Of a stretch of DNA of 64,000 nucleotides, positions 1 through 12,319 are shown piece after piece. Each line of letters opens with the position of its first letter. Within the stretch, counting starts at the first letter, position 1. The notes below the pieces were generated by a model. That model ran no database searches, was not told the origin of the DNA, and worked only from the letters and a program-made list of their open reading frames with translations. Source of the stretch: Paralichthys olivaceus (lineage: Eukaryota; Chordata; Actinopteri; Pleuronectiformes; Paralichthyidae). The stretch lies in contig NC_091114.1 in the NCBI RefSeq assembly GCF_024713975.1, positions 7,226,001-7,290,000 on the forward strand, written 5' to 3'. Made by a program: the position numbers and the translations under genes.

Positions 1-1342
1 AATCTGTGACTGATCTATTTGTTGGTAAGGTAATTAATGCTGTCATGCTTTTTAATTCAGTTTCTGTGTGTGTGTGTGTGTGTGTGTCAGAGAGGAGGGG
101 GCCACAAATCGTAGGGAGATTGTGCTCTGAAGAGCAGTGGGTCTGCATGCACTCACGCACATAAAAACACTAATTTAGTTAACAGCTTTCATTTCCCTAA
201 TTACACCCAAGATGTAGTGTACCCTCTATCTTTTGTCTCTCCCTCTCTCTCTGCCCCCATGTCCCTTCCACCTCCCATGATGCATCTGCCCACATTTTCT
301 GCTCCCTCCTACTGTCTGTCTAAATGTATCAAAAGAGCTGTCAACCTAAAGGTTAGAATAAAAACACATAGCAGATTCCTGTGTGCTATATGTGTGTTTG
401 ACCTACAATGACTAAACAGATTAAAAGGTAAGCTTGGAATCAATCCCCTCCCTGTGTGATACACACCACTTGTTTTTGTATTGCTGCTGGCTTGTTCCCA
501 TCTGATTTACCCCAACAATCCCTCACCTCTGCTGAGGAGGAATTGGAACAAACAGCCCGAAACCTTTTCCGCTTATCCCCAACTATGGATTCTGCTGGAG
601 ATGTAAAGGATTCTGGCAAAGGACCTGAACTCTTGTGCTGAGCCCAGGTACAATTGAACATTCGGATCAACACTCAAGTTAAAGCATTTAATTTGCTTAA
701 TTCCACCCTAACGATCCACGAATGTGTGTGTTTGTCGAGGCAATTAAAGATAAACTAACTGTAATCTGCCACAAGCAAGTTGATAAAGTCAGTGATATAA
801 GATTTTAAAAGAGGATTATAAGCACATAAAATTAGTGAATCCATAATATTTTATATATGTGTAAACAAACGATGGAACATCAGTGGCTGAGTTTGAGTGC
901 CTAATTAGCAACTTTCACATAACCACATTCTGACAGAGACATGTTTTGGGATGAGCGAGCTGAGAGCTAAGAAGATGAAACTTCATTCAGAAGGGGAATT
1001 TGTGAAGGAGCGTTGCTGCGGAGGAGGAGCAGCTATAGAATCACACAAATTGTTCCCAAGTGTCAGTTTGGAACGGTCACATATTCATTTTTGTCAGAAC
1101 CAAGAGGCAGAACAAACGGCAAAGCAGGCATAGATGACGGTGAATTTAACTGGAATGAAACTCAGTAAAAGAAAGCTGAGGCTCAACAGTTCCCTTATGA
1201 AACACCCAGATATCCATTTGGATCTGCACCAAGTTGATAAACTCACTGATACCATTGATAAATATTTACACATAGCTCTGCCATATCTCTCAATGTTAAA
1301 GAAAGTGAAAATAAATTCCTAGCTCTGCATTCTTCTTTGTCC
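1..1342. other. Intergenic, no gene seen
   Basis: No exon-like or RNA gene signal was found on either strand. The only structured part is a short (TG)n microsatellite at 65-87. The short reading frames here have no recognisable similarity and no splice context. Confidence 0.6.
65..87. repeat. (TG)n microsatellite
   Basis: Uninterrupted TG dinucleotide run of about 23 bp. Confidence 0.95.
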
Positions 1343-1408
1343 CATACTACATCCTTCCACCGAGTTGATAATCTGTCAACTATTTCCAGTTATACTGCTA
1401 ACACACCA
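1343..1408 (-). repeat. Fragment of a dispersed teleost repeat
   Basis: The segment reads like a decayed copy of a family common in fish genomes, which on this strand carries 'catccttccaccaagtt', then 'tccgttcagtagtttttgc', then 'tcctgctaac'. The order of the blocks is kept but many bases differ. Probable further copies lie at 56505-56650 (same orientation) and 63672-63790 (opposite). The class of the element is not known to me. Confidence 0.5.
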
Positions 1409-1560
1409 GTGCTGCAGAGACATAGACACAGGGAGGCAGGGATAACTGAACTCAGGTGAAAACAATCCCAGGAGCAGGAACCAGGACAAAGACAGGAAGT
1501 AAAGTATGAGAAATATGTCAGAAACTTCAAAGCAAAACAGGAAATGACCCAAGTCCATAA
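1409..1560. repeat. Possible dispersed repeat, class unknown
   Basis: An A- and G-rich segment with the phrase 'caggtgaaaacaatc' and 'acaggaagtaa' spaced as in a widespread fish repeat. A similar, longer segment is at 61560-61915. The similarity is by eye only. Confidence 0.4.
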
Positions 1561-1618
1561 CTTAGTTCAGAAAATGCTTCATGCAAAAAATCTGAAGTCT
1601 GGATTTCTACAAAACAGA

Positions 1619-1690
1619 GGGGATGTAGCTCAGTGGTAGAGCGCATGCTTTGCATGTATGAGGTCCTGGGTTCAATCCCCAGCATCTCCA
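1619..1690 (+). tRNA. tRNA-Ala (anticodon TGC)
   Basis: A 72-bp cloverleaf. The acceptor arm GGGGATG pairs with CATCTCC and includes the G3:U70 wobble that marks tRNA-Ala; A73 is the discriminator and no CCA is encoded. The D arm is GCTC/GAGC. The anticodon stem CATGC/GTATG closes the loop TTTGCAT, with anticodon TGC at 1651-1653. The T arm is CTGGG/CCCAG with loop TTCAATC. The A box (TAGCTCAGTGG) and B box (GGTTCAATCCC) are both intact. There is no run of four T within about 100 bp downstream, so Pol III termination is unclear. It is the first of five + strand copies in this window. Confidence 0.95.
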
Positions 1691-1848
1691 CTTCTATTCT
1701 ACAATAGTATCAGATTAATGAACACTATGGTTCAATGTTACATATTTGCAAAGGAGTGGTGTCACAATCTAATCATTTATGGGTAATTTCTCATCTGTTA
1801 CTCAACACCAGCTCATACGTTTTAACAGGAAAACAATACTTAATCAGA

Positions 1849-1920
1849 GGGGATGTAGCTCAGTGGTAGAGCGTGTGCTTCGCATGTATGAGGTTCTGGG
1901 TTCAATCCCCAGCATCTCCA
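1849..1920 (+). tRNA. tRNA-Ala (anticodon CGC), weak anticodon stem
   Basis: A full 72-bp tRNA-Ala with G3:U70, intact A and B boxes and anticodon CGC at 1881-1883. Relative to its neighbours the 5' strand of the anticodon stem is TGTGC, so the stem has three G:U pairs (27:43, 28:42, 30:40). Position 48 is T rather than C. There is no nearby oligo-T terminator. It lies 158 bp after the previous copy in the same orientation. It may be expressed poorly or be on the way to a pseudogene. Confidence 0.88.
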
Positions 1921-4900
1921 TAATTCTTAAAAGATCAAAGTGGGATGCCTAACAAAATATTTTCTAATTCAAAATAAGGATCAATTTCATCTAAACTTAT
2001 AAGGACATCGACAAACTTTTTCTTTCAGATTAATTTTATTTTTCAGGCCTGCAATTTATTTTTTCAAGGCCGTGGTTTCATTAATAGAATAAAAAGTATT
2101 TTGTCTAATGTTATTTTATTTTTGCTCATTTTCTGTGTCCATCTCTTCAGTCTCGCTCCCCACATTTGTCTCGGCAAACACTTGAGCAAGCCAAGCACAG
2201 AAGACAAGCGGGTAAGAAAAACAGAACCAGTAATAATCTGAAATCAATGCTGTATTTTTTTTCAAGGCTAATCTCTAAAACACAGCGATTGCTTGAATCC
2301 CTTCAGGCTGCATTACAGTTGCTGCATGTCACATGCATGTCATATTGGATGTATCGTAATTAGCGCACCCAAAAACAATACCTCATACCAGCCCTCTATC
2401 GTCTTTAAATTCATGGCTTAAAAATTCCCAGCATTCCCAAGTCGGAGCATCAAACCATTGTTTCCAATGTGACATGAACACAACATGACTTCCAAGAAAC
2501 ATATATAGATGTTGTGCTGCAGCTGCGCCTACGCTGAGGTGTTACAACACAATGCTTGGCAGGGGAAACAAAGTCACCTCGCATCATCACACACAACATG
2601 TTGTGCCTGTTTTCAGTGTTGAGGTCTGATAATCACACAAACATTAACACATGATACCACAGGCATTTGTTTTTCATACAGTCATGGGAAAAAACAGAGT
2701 GTACCATCCACCCCTGTTCTGTGAATTAAATATGTTCAAAGGATGCTAAACAATCAATTATTTACATGTCACACACACCAGAATAAATAAAAAAAGACAT
2801 AAGCAAACACATACATGAATGCACACAGACTGACACATACACACACACCATATCCTATTAAAAAGCCTGGTCTAATTAAAGGGATCATTTCAGCTATAAT
2901 TAGCCCGCATGTCTGTGGCGTAGTCATTCTTAAATATAATCGCTAGCTTCATCCTTCTCAGGATCACAAAGTACTTTGTAAGACATGCTTACTCGCTGCT
3001 ATTTGTCAAGGGCTGATCACTTCAATTGAGTACTGCTAAACCTAATCATCTAATGCAGTAATTCCAGACCAGTTGTACCTATACCTCAGCGATGGGTTAC
3101 TTCTGCAGTTGTAGGGAGGACATGGAAATATTGAGGAGCCGCTCAAGTAATTTTATAAAATAAAAATTACAATTTGAGCTGTAGGCTACATCCATACTAC
3201 TAAGTAAACTAAAACTAAAACGGGGCCAGCGCGTTTCAAAACTTCAAAACTTGATGCATTTTCAAATCAGTGTGGATGTAGCCTAAAATATATACCCACA
3301 TTTTTTTAGGTTACCAAGTAAGCAGAGAAGAAAAGACAAACTAACAGATTAATACTTGGGTTGGTACTCACTTACATTCAAGAGAACATTTTGAGATGAA
3401 CCAGGTGTTCTGGAGGAAGGATCAACAGCAGATACACTCACAAACCTACAGAACAAACACTCATCCTGTTGTGACTGTGGTGACCGAGTGTTAAATCAAA
3501 TTTTCCAGGATCAGCATCCTTATGGCAAAGAAAGGTAAACTGTTTTTATCAAGTGTTGCTCTAACCTAATTCCTTATGTGCAACATCCTGGTTGACTGAT
3601 TCCACAGCAGATGGTGCTATCAATTATTGAGCCTGTGAAGACAACCCTGCCCTCAATCAGATTAAGTAGATTATGCCATCATCAACTCCCTTATGATCCA
3701 GACTCAGTTTCGTACATACAACATACATCGTCAAGATGCACACCCCCAACATCACCTCCATCCTTCCATCCATCCTCTAGGTGCATTTGTGTCTGTTAAG
3801 GTATGCAATTTTCAAATCTCACCTAAATACACGCTGAGCGTTATTCGACTACATACCACTACGGGAGGCACTGCCAGTGTATTCGGCGCTCCACCCAACC
3901 CTATGTAAATGTCCCCTTAATCCTTTTAACCCACCCCAACAGTGTGGAGAAGCTAAGGGAGCAGGAGAGAGCCCAGGGCGAGTACAACATTGCATGCTTC
4001 CACCCCGCTGAGATCTAATTGAAGAACAAGTGCTCAGTACAAAGTGAAGCTCCTTGGCTCCCTGTGACATTAATGCATTAATAGTGTTAAAAAAAAAAGA
4101 CTGTGATCCAGAGGGTAGAAATCTAAAAAATATTATTCTGAATATGGGGGGCGCAGTGGAACAGAAGGCTAATTTTAACACCAGCTTATATTTAAACTGA
4201 GATTTACAGCTGCTCACATGGTGAATCATCTAATCTACAGGTGCAGCAACCAGCCTGTTTGGAATGGGCTGTTTGCTTGTACTGTGTTGATGCTGCAGAG
4301 CAACTTCACAATTATTACTTTTCATTTGTGAGTCCTCCTCAAACTGTATTTTATCCCAAGAAGTGCAAATCAGTCCGCAGACTGTCTGTTGAGGCAAACT
4401 GTGTTCCACAAACTGAGATTTCTAGAATTGGTGGATAGATTTAAGCTAATTACATGCTTTTTCTTTTTAGGATAGACCACAGCTAAGGCCTGGTACAACA
4501 TACATACAGTATATAGGTCACGTTATCATGCTGTTTTGCTCTAAGCTTCAGTTAATGAACAGATTTCTAGCTTTCAATGTTTTTATCCACATGGTTCCAC
4601 ATACCTGCTTTTCAATGTTACTAAACCTTTTTGAAAACAGCATTTACCTCATCATCCAACCACAGTTGTCTGACTCAGTCACTGGATTGATTGTGTGTGT
4701 GTTTTCTTTGTGTGACAGATGTTAGTGTGGGTCAGTGGATGATAATATGTAACAATATGTTTTCTTATAGATTTGCAGCATGTGAGGCGATTGGGGTCAT
4801 TGTTTCTTAATGATCAAGTCTGACCTGTACAAGGATAAGACAGCTGGTCTTGACAACATGTTTTGATATTCATCCAGTGAGAAAAAGAGTCTTAATTGAA

Positions 4901-6285
4901 AAGAAGTGGATTGGATAATTTGAACATGAGCAGCAGTTCTATGTTTTACAGTAGGCTAAATATCAATGCACATTTCAGGGAGAAATGACATTGAAGTGAC
5001 ATCACGATGGCAGATTTTGATTTTTGACGCTTGTTCCCAGCGCGGGAAATAAACTGCTGTGGGTAGCTGATAGCACAGAGATTAAAATCCCTCACAGTAA
5101 ACGCCACCACAGCTTCTGACTCTGGCTACAGTTGCCTCTGTTGGGCTTTATCACAGTGCTGCAATGTGGGCCCGGGCAGATGTGGAATATTCCCATTTCT
5201 GAGGCAGTAGATGCTTTGCCGAAAATGTTCAAGGTCTTTTCGTGTCAAAGCATTTATTGTTTGAGGGGGAAGAAAGCTTTGGCAGTACACAAGTCAGCTG
5301 TAAAAGCAGAGTCCAGCTCCAGCACTGTTAAACGCCAGTTTAACAGTGACTTTACAGTCTCCACTATTTACACCCACGAATAATTCGAAAGATACATGTC
5401 AGCTGCACTTTTATTGCTAAATATAAATGTTTGAAATGGTTGACATGGCACTTGTTAATGTTCACACTTGAACTAACTTTTTGCATCAAATGTATCTGCT
5501 TAAAATAGACAAAAAGACAATATGACTACAATTTAAGCCTTGCAACTCATTTACAGGAAAAACTACATTCAGTGGAAAGATAAAATATATAAATTCTAAA
5601 CTTTTCAGGTAGTTTAAAGGACCAAGTCACAGAACGTTTGCACATTTACACACCAGGAGACCTCTGAAAAACTCAACATGCGTGTGTGGTATGAAAACAT
5701 AACACCAGTGAACAAGTAACAAAGCATGTAAGTTGAATTTAACTTATGAAAGACTTAGAACACAATAATAGGTAGATGTATGTTGAATAAATTATCTCAA
5801 AACACTTATTGGTGGCCACGCAAACAAAAGCAGTTGGGCTGAACACACCCAGCCCTTATATAACCTCCCCTTCCATACTCCTCCCCTGTGCACAGACAGG
5901 TCTCTCCACCTCACAATGACCTCACACAATAAGCACTGAAGCGTTCAAGCATGAGACTCTTTAATAGACGACTATGTTAGATCACACTGGAATAATTACT
6001 TCAGCAGCCAGTGTTGAAAAGATAAGAGATAATGGTTATGTGCAGAATGATCATTTCATTCAGCTGATTCAGTGGTTTACAAATTATACCTCATTATGAA
6101 TCACTGATGAAATAATTCACTGTGTTAATGTGTGGCAGTCTGCAGCTGTGTGAGTGGTGATCAATACTGTAAAAACTATTATTATATTAACGGTTATTTT
6201 TAAAAATATAATTAGTGACATTTTGCACTAGAGCCAGAATGCATACAGGTCTTTCATCAGTAATCTGTTTTTATTATTACACAGA
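1921..6285. other. Intergenic spacer inside the tRNA-Ala set
   Basis: About 4.4 kb between the second and third tRNA-Ala copies. It holds one small element with inverted ends (3182-3285) and otherwise AT-rich unique-looking DNA. I found no exons with splice sites and no RNA gene. Confidence 0.55.
3182..3285. mobile_element. Short element with 13-bp terminal inverted repeats (MITE-like)
   Basis: The left end TAGGCTACATCCA (3182-3194) is the exact reverse complement of the right end TGGATGTAGCCTA (3273-3285). The interior is short and includes a doubled 'tcaaaact' block. There is no coding capacity. If the terminal TA on each side is a target duplication, the element would fit a Tc1/mariner-type MITE, but the family is not established. 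Confidence 0.65.
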
Positions 6286-6357
6286 GGGGATGTAGCTCAG
6301 TGGTAGAGCGCATGCTTCGCATGTATGAGGTCCTGGGTTCAATCCCCAGCATCTCCA
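6286..6357 (+). tRNA. tRNA-Ala (anticodon CGC)
   Basis: A 72-bp cloverleaf with all stems paired, G3:U70, A73, anticodon CGC at 6318-6320, and intact A and B boxes. The bases after the gene are TTTGTATTG, so only three T in a row follow and termination may be leaky. Confidence 0.95.
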
Positions 6358-6697
6358 TTTGTATTGTACCATGCATCAAAGCAGGAATCATATGGTTGGG
6401 TGATCCTTATGGGGCCAACAAAAGAGCCTGAAAAGCAGATTTGTCTACATGTGTAAACCTCATGACACATTTGCAAATATGTTTACACATGAAGAATTCT
6501 GTTGGATTTCAACAATTTATTAAACCGGCGAACATTAGGGACGTTTGCAGGCCTTCACCTGGCCAAAAGTCCAGTTTTTCGCGCAGTGTTTGCTGGGGAC
6601 TGATGCCACATCTAATCATCATGTCTGTTACTTAACAGTTACTTATCAAGCTTTACAAAAGTAAAAAAAAAACCACCTAATCATAGAGCTAAAATCA

Positions 6698-6769
6698 GGG
6701 GATGTAGCTCAGTGGTAGAGCGCATGCTTTGCATGTATGAGGTCCTGGGTTCAATCCCCAGCATCTCCA
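6698..6769 (+). tRNA. tRNA-Ala (anticodon TGC)
   Basis: A 72-bp copy identical in body to the one at 1619, with anticodon TGC at 6730-6732. A TTTT terminator lies at 6782-6785, 13 bp after the gene, which makes this the best candidate for an expressed copy in the + strand set. It lies 340 bp after the previous copy. The end of the spacer before it (cacatctaatca, then tctgttact) resembles the end of the spacer between the first two copies, suggesting block duplication. Confidence 0.96.
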
Positions 6770-6786
6770 TAACTCATTTGCTTTTG

Positions 6787-7495
6787 GACTGAGCGTGTAG
6801 CAACACTTCATGACATTGATTCCTGTTTCCACTGAGATTCTGCTCCATGGTGACATGATTGAATCACATCCTTCCTGCAGATTTGTCAGCTGCACATTGC
6901 AGCTGTGAAACTCTCTATTTACCACATCCCAAAGTTGAATTCAGATCTGGTGACCAGGGTGGACACTGAAGTTCACTATGCACGTTTTCATGTTCATGAA
7001 ATCGGTGTGAGGAGACTTTTGCTTTGTGACAAAAAGCATTATCCTGCTGGAAGTTGTCATTAGAAGATGGTAAACTGTGGCCATAATGCACATGTTCACC
7101 AAAAATACTCAGACCGCTGTGGCATTCACCTCATGACTGACTGATATTTAAGGAGAATAAAGCGTCAAAGAAAAGATTCTCCACTCCAAATCAGTAGCAA
7201 CCTGGATCTGCTGTTTTAGGACCATCAAGGTTAGACATATTTAATGTGCTCATCAAAGATGGTTGGTTAACATATTAAACATGGCTTTTCTGTCAGCTGC
7301 AACCAATCTGACAATGATCCTCTGACCTCTCTCTTCTCTCCTTAGAGCTGCTGCTCACATTCTGAATAAACCTACAATCATGTCACAGTCATAGACAATA
7401 AGATGCATTTTTGCATTGAACCACTGCCACATGATTGACTGATTGCATAACTGCACATATAAGTAAAGGCTCCAGTTAAGTGTAAAGTGAATGCA
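6787..7495. repeat. Decayed copy of a widespread teleost dispersed repeat
   Basis: Several phrases in order match a family I recall from many fish genomes: 'cattatcctgctggaagt' with 'agaagatggtaaactgtgg', then 'tactcagaccgctgtggc', then 'tctgtcagctgcaaccaat' with 'cctctgacctct', then 'gctcacattctgaataaac', and 'ccacatgattgactgatt' near the end. It is divergent and has no reading frame. I cannot assign its class with confidence. It fills most of the gap between the fourth and fifth tRNA-Ala copies. Confidence 0.65.
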
Positions 7496-7716
7496 GATAC
7501 AGTGTTCAAGGCTGTTTTTTGTAAAGACTTAAACTAAAGAATGTTTAATCTTTGCATTCTCATCCACATTTATAAAATCAGAAAGGACCAAAATACTTGG
7601 TTTCAGCAGCTTAGAAAGAAGACAACCCTGACATAGTGTCTTTAAAATAAAGATGGCGAATATCCATACAAGGGATATTCCCTATCTTTTAAAATGAAAA
7701 CAGATACGTTATCATA

Positions 7717-7788
7717 GGGGATGTAGCTCAGTGGTAGAGCGCGTGCTTCGCATGTATGAGGTCCTGGGTTCAATCCCCAGCATCTCCA
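7717..7788 (+). tRNA. tRNA-Ala (anticodon CGC)
   Basis: A 72-bp cloverleaf with G3:U70, A73, intact A and B boxes and anticodon CGC at 7749-7751. The anticodon stem is CGTGC/GTATG with one extra G:U pair. No TTTT run is seen close downstream. It is the last copy of the + strand set. Confidence 0.94.
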
Positions 7789-10557
7789 AATCTTATCTAC
7801 AAAGCAGTCATTCATCCCACTTTGTCCATGTTCACCTGAGCACCAATTGTGTTTTACTAAAAGATATCACCAAAAATCCTTTCTCTTCTTTATAGAGACA
7901 AAGAATAAAGCAGACATTCACATAAATATAAAAATCATCTTTAGATTACTTCAATCATCCGCGAACTTGATCTATTTAATTCACCGGATGCAGTGTGCTT
8001 TAATAAATGTGCATGCAGTAACGTGAAACACTGTTTTTTTGAGGTGTCACTTCATCATGTCCTCCCATCGTATGACATGTTTTTATCTCCATCATTCACC
8101 CTTTTCTTTTGTCGACCACAGGCCTATCCTTAAGCAAACACAAAACAGGAGGGTGAAATGAAGGAGGTTAAGAGAAGGGAGGGTTGAGACTGGAGAAGGA
8201 GAGAGCATGGAGTGGGGGTAGGATAAGGGGTAGACATAAAGAGAAGGGGGTAAATTGGTTCTCGGTAAGAAGGCAGATAGAGAGGGAGAATGCTTGGATG
8301 GAGGACTAATGAAATGTTGGTCTGAGAACACATTATGTCAATTAATAAAGGGCATGCTTCAATAATCAGCACATGAATATGGATTAATAATTTAATCAAG
8401 AGGGAGAACAGGTTTGTGGAGGGACAGAGGGAGGGATGAATCCAGCTGGGCGTCTGCTCACACAACAGCAGTGCCTTCATTTTAAGATTTCACAACTGGG
8501 GATAGAGGCAAGAAAATCAGAGGGAATTAAAAGGGGAGAGAAGGAATGACAGGAGGACAGGAGGGAGGAGGAAAAAAGTGGCATTTTTCCCTCCCAAGCA
8601 TCTGCTTACTGATTAGCAGGAGTGGAGAGGACCTAGAGTTTGGGTGAGAATTTTTCAAAAAAGTGGTAAAGTGGGTAGAGAGCAAATAAATCATATGTTC
8701 TTTAATACTGTATGAGATTAAAGGATAAATTATGGAACTGTGAGTCTCTTTTAAGTAAAAAGAGTTCATCCATGATGAGGAGAGGGATTAAGAACCCTGG
8801 TTGACATCTCTCCTACAACTGGATGTACATGAGTGAGAAGCATTTGCTTTGTGGTCTAAAATTCAGCTCATCATATATTTTATATTATAAATGCAGTTTA
8901 TAAGATACAGGCAGGTACAGCCTGTACAAAAAACGTTCATTTCCTTGGTTTCAAACCTGACTACACTCTTTGTGTACTCACCCTGGAAACACACAAAGGT
9001 GAACGCTTCACAAAAACTTCCTGGAGCCACTGATGTTTGCGATACAATTGCCTCTCCTGCATTGTGATGACAGTTTATCTCCTGTGAGAGTGAGAACGAA
9101 AAGACAACGTCACAAAAATTTCATTTTCTTTTGTGTTTCTTCTGAGTGGATGAACAGGTAGTTTCTCAGGGGTAAATTTAATCTGACAGACTTGGTAGCT
9201 GGTGTTACCCCCCAGGCAAAAACAAGTGAATGCCGATCTGTTCGGGAGAAAGCGGGGGAAACGTGCTCAAAAATCACCAGTAAATGTCAGAAAATATTAC
9301 ATCACTTTAGCCACTCATCCTCTCTTTTGAACATCTCCATCACATAAACTTATTGTAGTGCAAGAACTGAAAAGTAGTCCCTCTGGAACAAAGTCATAGG
9401 TGCTTTTACACATGCAACTTTCACCATTTACTGGACAGCACTTGACTGTCTACATTTTACTGAAGAGTATTGAGTTAAAAAGGACGAGATCCAAAATGAT
9501 GCGCTGCTTCAACTCACAAGTGGTCATATATGAAATGACAAGCAATAAGAATATCTTGGTATCATAAAAGCAAACAGGGTGACAATAAAAAAATATTTGT
9601 TCATATGCATGTGGGCCTTAAATTGAAAGTTTCCCATTCCACAATCAAACACTCTGTAGTAACTGATGGTGATATATCGATGGAATAAAATAACTAAATC
9701 AGTATATTTCCCAAAATAATTGCCATTTACATTCAAAGATCTTTTAAATGAACTATGATTTCTTGTCACCATTTTTTAAATTCCATTCATTTCATAATAT
9801 TTTGATTTATTTCATTCACAATCATTTATGTTTTTTCTTACTTTATATTTTTCTATTGCTTTTATTTTGTATTATCTGACCTGTCCTTCTGGTCCTACAC
9901 TTTTCATTGACTCTTTGTTAACTGACATGTAACAAACAGAACAAGAAACTAAATCTCTAAATTTAAATTGATTCTTTACATAAGAGGAGATAAAGAGAGT
10001 TACCACGTTTTGACACAGCACACCTTTTATTCATGACACTGGTCACTGCTACAAGACAATACTTTTTATTCTCATATTCTTTTATTTATATGGCAGCTAA
10101 TTTGCTCGTGGGCACAACTCACTCAGACTCCCTTTCATCAATACACTCTTCTTTATCCCAGCTTCCATTCCTGTTCATGTCCTCATCCCTTCCTCCATCT
10201 CTCCTCCCAACACGCCCGAGCTTCTCCTTTGAGCTCCCTCAACTCCCCGAAGACAGACAGATAGGCAAGCAGGCTTTGGGGGGGATGGGGTGATGGTGGT
10301 GAGAACGGGGGTGGAGGAGAGGGTGAAAAGAATAGTGTTCCCAGAATGTCAACACCCACACATGTGCTCATCAACCTACATACATGCATCTCCACACACA
10401 CACTGGCGAACCAGATCTATAACCAGCCCTTCCTCCTGGCACACACACACCAGCGCTCACACACAACTGCTGCCAGTCTTTCCAGCAAGACCCCCACCCT
10501 GAGGACCCTCTGTGGTTTAATTGGTGTAATTATATTTGCATAAGGCTGTCCTGTTTC

Positions 10558-10596
<39 letters not shown>

Positions 10597-11196
10597 CCCT
10601 GACAAGTTTTAATAGGCAGGATAATTGAATATGGTTCCCTCACTAGTGCCCTGAAGGCTCTATCTGTATATTTTGAGAAGGATCACGGCTCCATATGTTT
10701 ACTTAGACAAATGGGAGCGCAGTGCTCTCACTCAGCTGTTAATCAGATTTCAAACTGTAATGGGTATGAACGGAGCAAATGGGGTCATCCGTATAGATGA
10801 TAGAGAAAGGTAAGAGAACTGAAACACAAGAATCACCTCTATTAGCATGAGCCCAGTCACAGAGTTGTTGCTGTGCCTTTTCCATGAATGAAACAAAACC
10901 TCTCTAGAAACACGTTGATATAAATGAACAGAATAATAAAGGGAGGCTTAAGGTAGACATTTTATTTTTTCTTGACTAATTGTTCCCAGGGTACAGCTTC
11001 TTATTTGAGACTGAATTTATGCTCCTTGTCCAGAATGACCAGCATCTGGAGCAACATAATTACCAGCTATCTTATGCAGCTAATGATGGTTATGAATGTA
11101 GTAAGAGACACTAAGCTGGTTTCTCTACAACACTGGTAATTGAGGAACTATGATGGTGTGGTCCATTTAAGGAGAGTGTTTATACAAAGGCTCATT
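7789..11196. other. Intergenic, partly purine-rich
   Basis: From about 8150 to 8580 the + strand is strongly purine-rich (ggag/aaag runs), which explains the proline- and serine-rich frames on the other strand. A (CA)n tract lies at 10559-10594. An octamer motif ATTTGCAT lies at 10534-10541. No exon or RNA gene was recognised. Confidence 0.5.
10559..10594. repeat. (CA)n microsatellite
   Basis: Uninterrupted AC/CA dinucleotide tract of about 36 bp. Confidence 0.95.
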
Positions 11197-11545
11197 CCAT
11201 CCGTCCATTATCTATAATGTTTATTCTTAGAGGGTTGTGGGGTGAACTGGAGCCAATCCCAGCTGACACTTGGCAAGATGGAGGGCAGTGCTGTGCAAGT
11301 TCACACTTGCTAGCTCAAAGTTCAGCACATTAAGAATGAATTAACTAGTTCACGTTTCTAGATCACCGTAGATCCAACGCAGAACCATTTAGCCTAAATC
11401 CAAGTTTTTGGTCAGTGGGAGGGAGTTTGATTAACTGGAGAAAACCCACACAGACACAGAGAGAGAACCTGCAAACTCCACACAGATGCCTTGCCTGAAC
11501 CAGGTTTTGAATCAAGAACCTTAACTGTGAGGCGACAGTTCAAAT
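11197..11545 (+). repeat. Diverged teleost dispersed repeat
   Basis: It starts with a 'catccgtccattatct' head and contains 'ggagccaatcccagctgac', later 'gagaaaacccacacagacac', 'cctgcaaactccacacaga', and a 'gtgaggcgacag' tail. This order is typical of a very common fish repeat with that head and tail. The middle is degenerate. Head fragments of the same family appear near 15760, 21640 and 52397. There is no coding capacity. Confidence 0.75.
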
Positions 11546-12029
11546 GTTTCCCATTTCATGACTGCGTCCAGAAACTGTGCTCAAACAGACCCTTATAACG
11601 CAGTGAACTCTTCCAGTGTCACGCATCTTACTGGCTCAAAGGAAATAATGTGCATTCAAATCATGCCAGCATCATTCCTCACACATCACTGCTGTCCACT
11701 GCACACTACTGGTGCATGTACTCAGCTTTCTAATGGAGAAATATGGAGCCAGTAATATATAGAAGTAAGAAAGGTTTCATTACTGGGATTTATATGTGGT
11801 GAAATACCTTAAAGACATCCACAAATTCCCTTTAAAATCGCCTCAGATTTTTCACAACAAAATAATGGAACACCTTCATGATGAGTTTAATCAGAATGTG
11901 ACACACATTTTTCTGATCCTCAGTTATTTTAAATTATCTGGATTTGTGAGACACCAGCGGTGGCCATGGTGCTGCCACAGCTGCAGTTTTACATTATACA
12001 CTGCACTGTTGCATTTTTTAGGCTTTTCG

Positions 12030-12235
12030 TTTTCTTTTTTTTTTTTTACATCTCCCTTCCCCCCCTCTCTCTCTCTCTCTCTGTTGCTTTTTCTTTCTCT
12101 TCCATTTATAAACTTACCTCACCTACGCTATCCAATCCTCTCCCCTCCTCCCCCTACACCTACTCATTTTTCCACAGACACCAAACCCTTCGCCTAAAAC
12201 CGAAATCAGATTTTCCTTCTCTCTCTCTCTCTGGA
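12030..12235. repeat. Polypyrimidine tract
   Basis: Long T- and C-rich stretch with a (CT)n run near 12065-12082 and another near 12219-12232. A matching purine-rich stretch follows at 12320-12510, so the + strand is pyrimidine-rich on one side and purine-rich on the other side of the X-box at 12287. Confidence 0.8.
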
Positions 12236-12286
12236 AGAGGGTCTCTGGGTCTTTTGTTCATCCACCCGCTGATGTGGCCTCCTCGC

Positions 12287-12300
12287 GTTGCCACGGCAAC
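12287..12300. promoter_or_regulatory. Perfect palindromic X-box (RFX-type site)
   Basis: GTTGCC AC GGCAAC is an exact inverted repeat with a 2-bp spacer and fits the RFX consensus. A CCAAT motif lies about 150 bp upstream (12132-12136). RFX factors are known to drive ciliary and testis genes. No gene adjoins this site in the window, so its role is open. Confidence 0.6.
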
Positions 12301-12319
12301 CGGGTGTACACATACTGTT

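Noticed and set aside
6695-6925. - strand frame ending in a Trp/Cys/Pro-rich segment (WGLNPGPHTC)
   Set aside because: This segment is the reverse translation of the tRNA-Ala gene at 6698. The same peptide appears at 49854-50069 over another copy. It is a known kind of false protein call in fish genomes.
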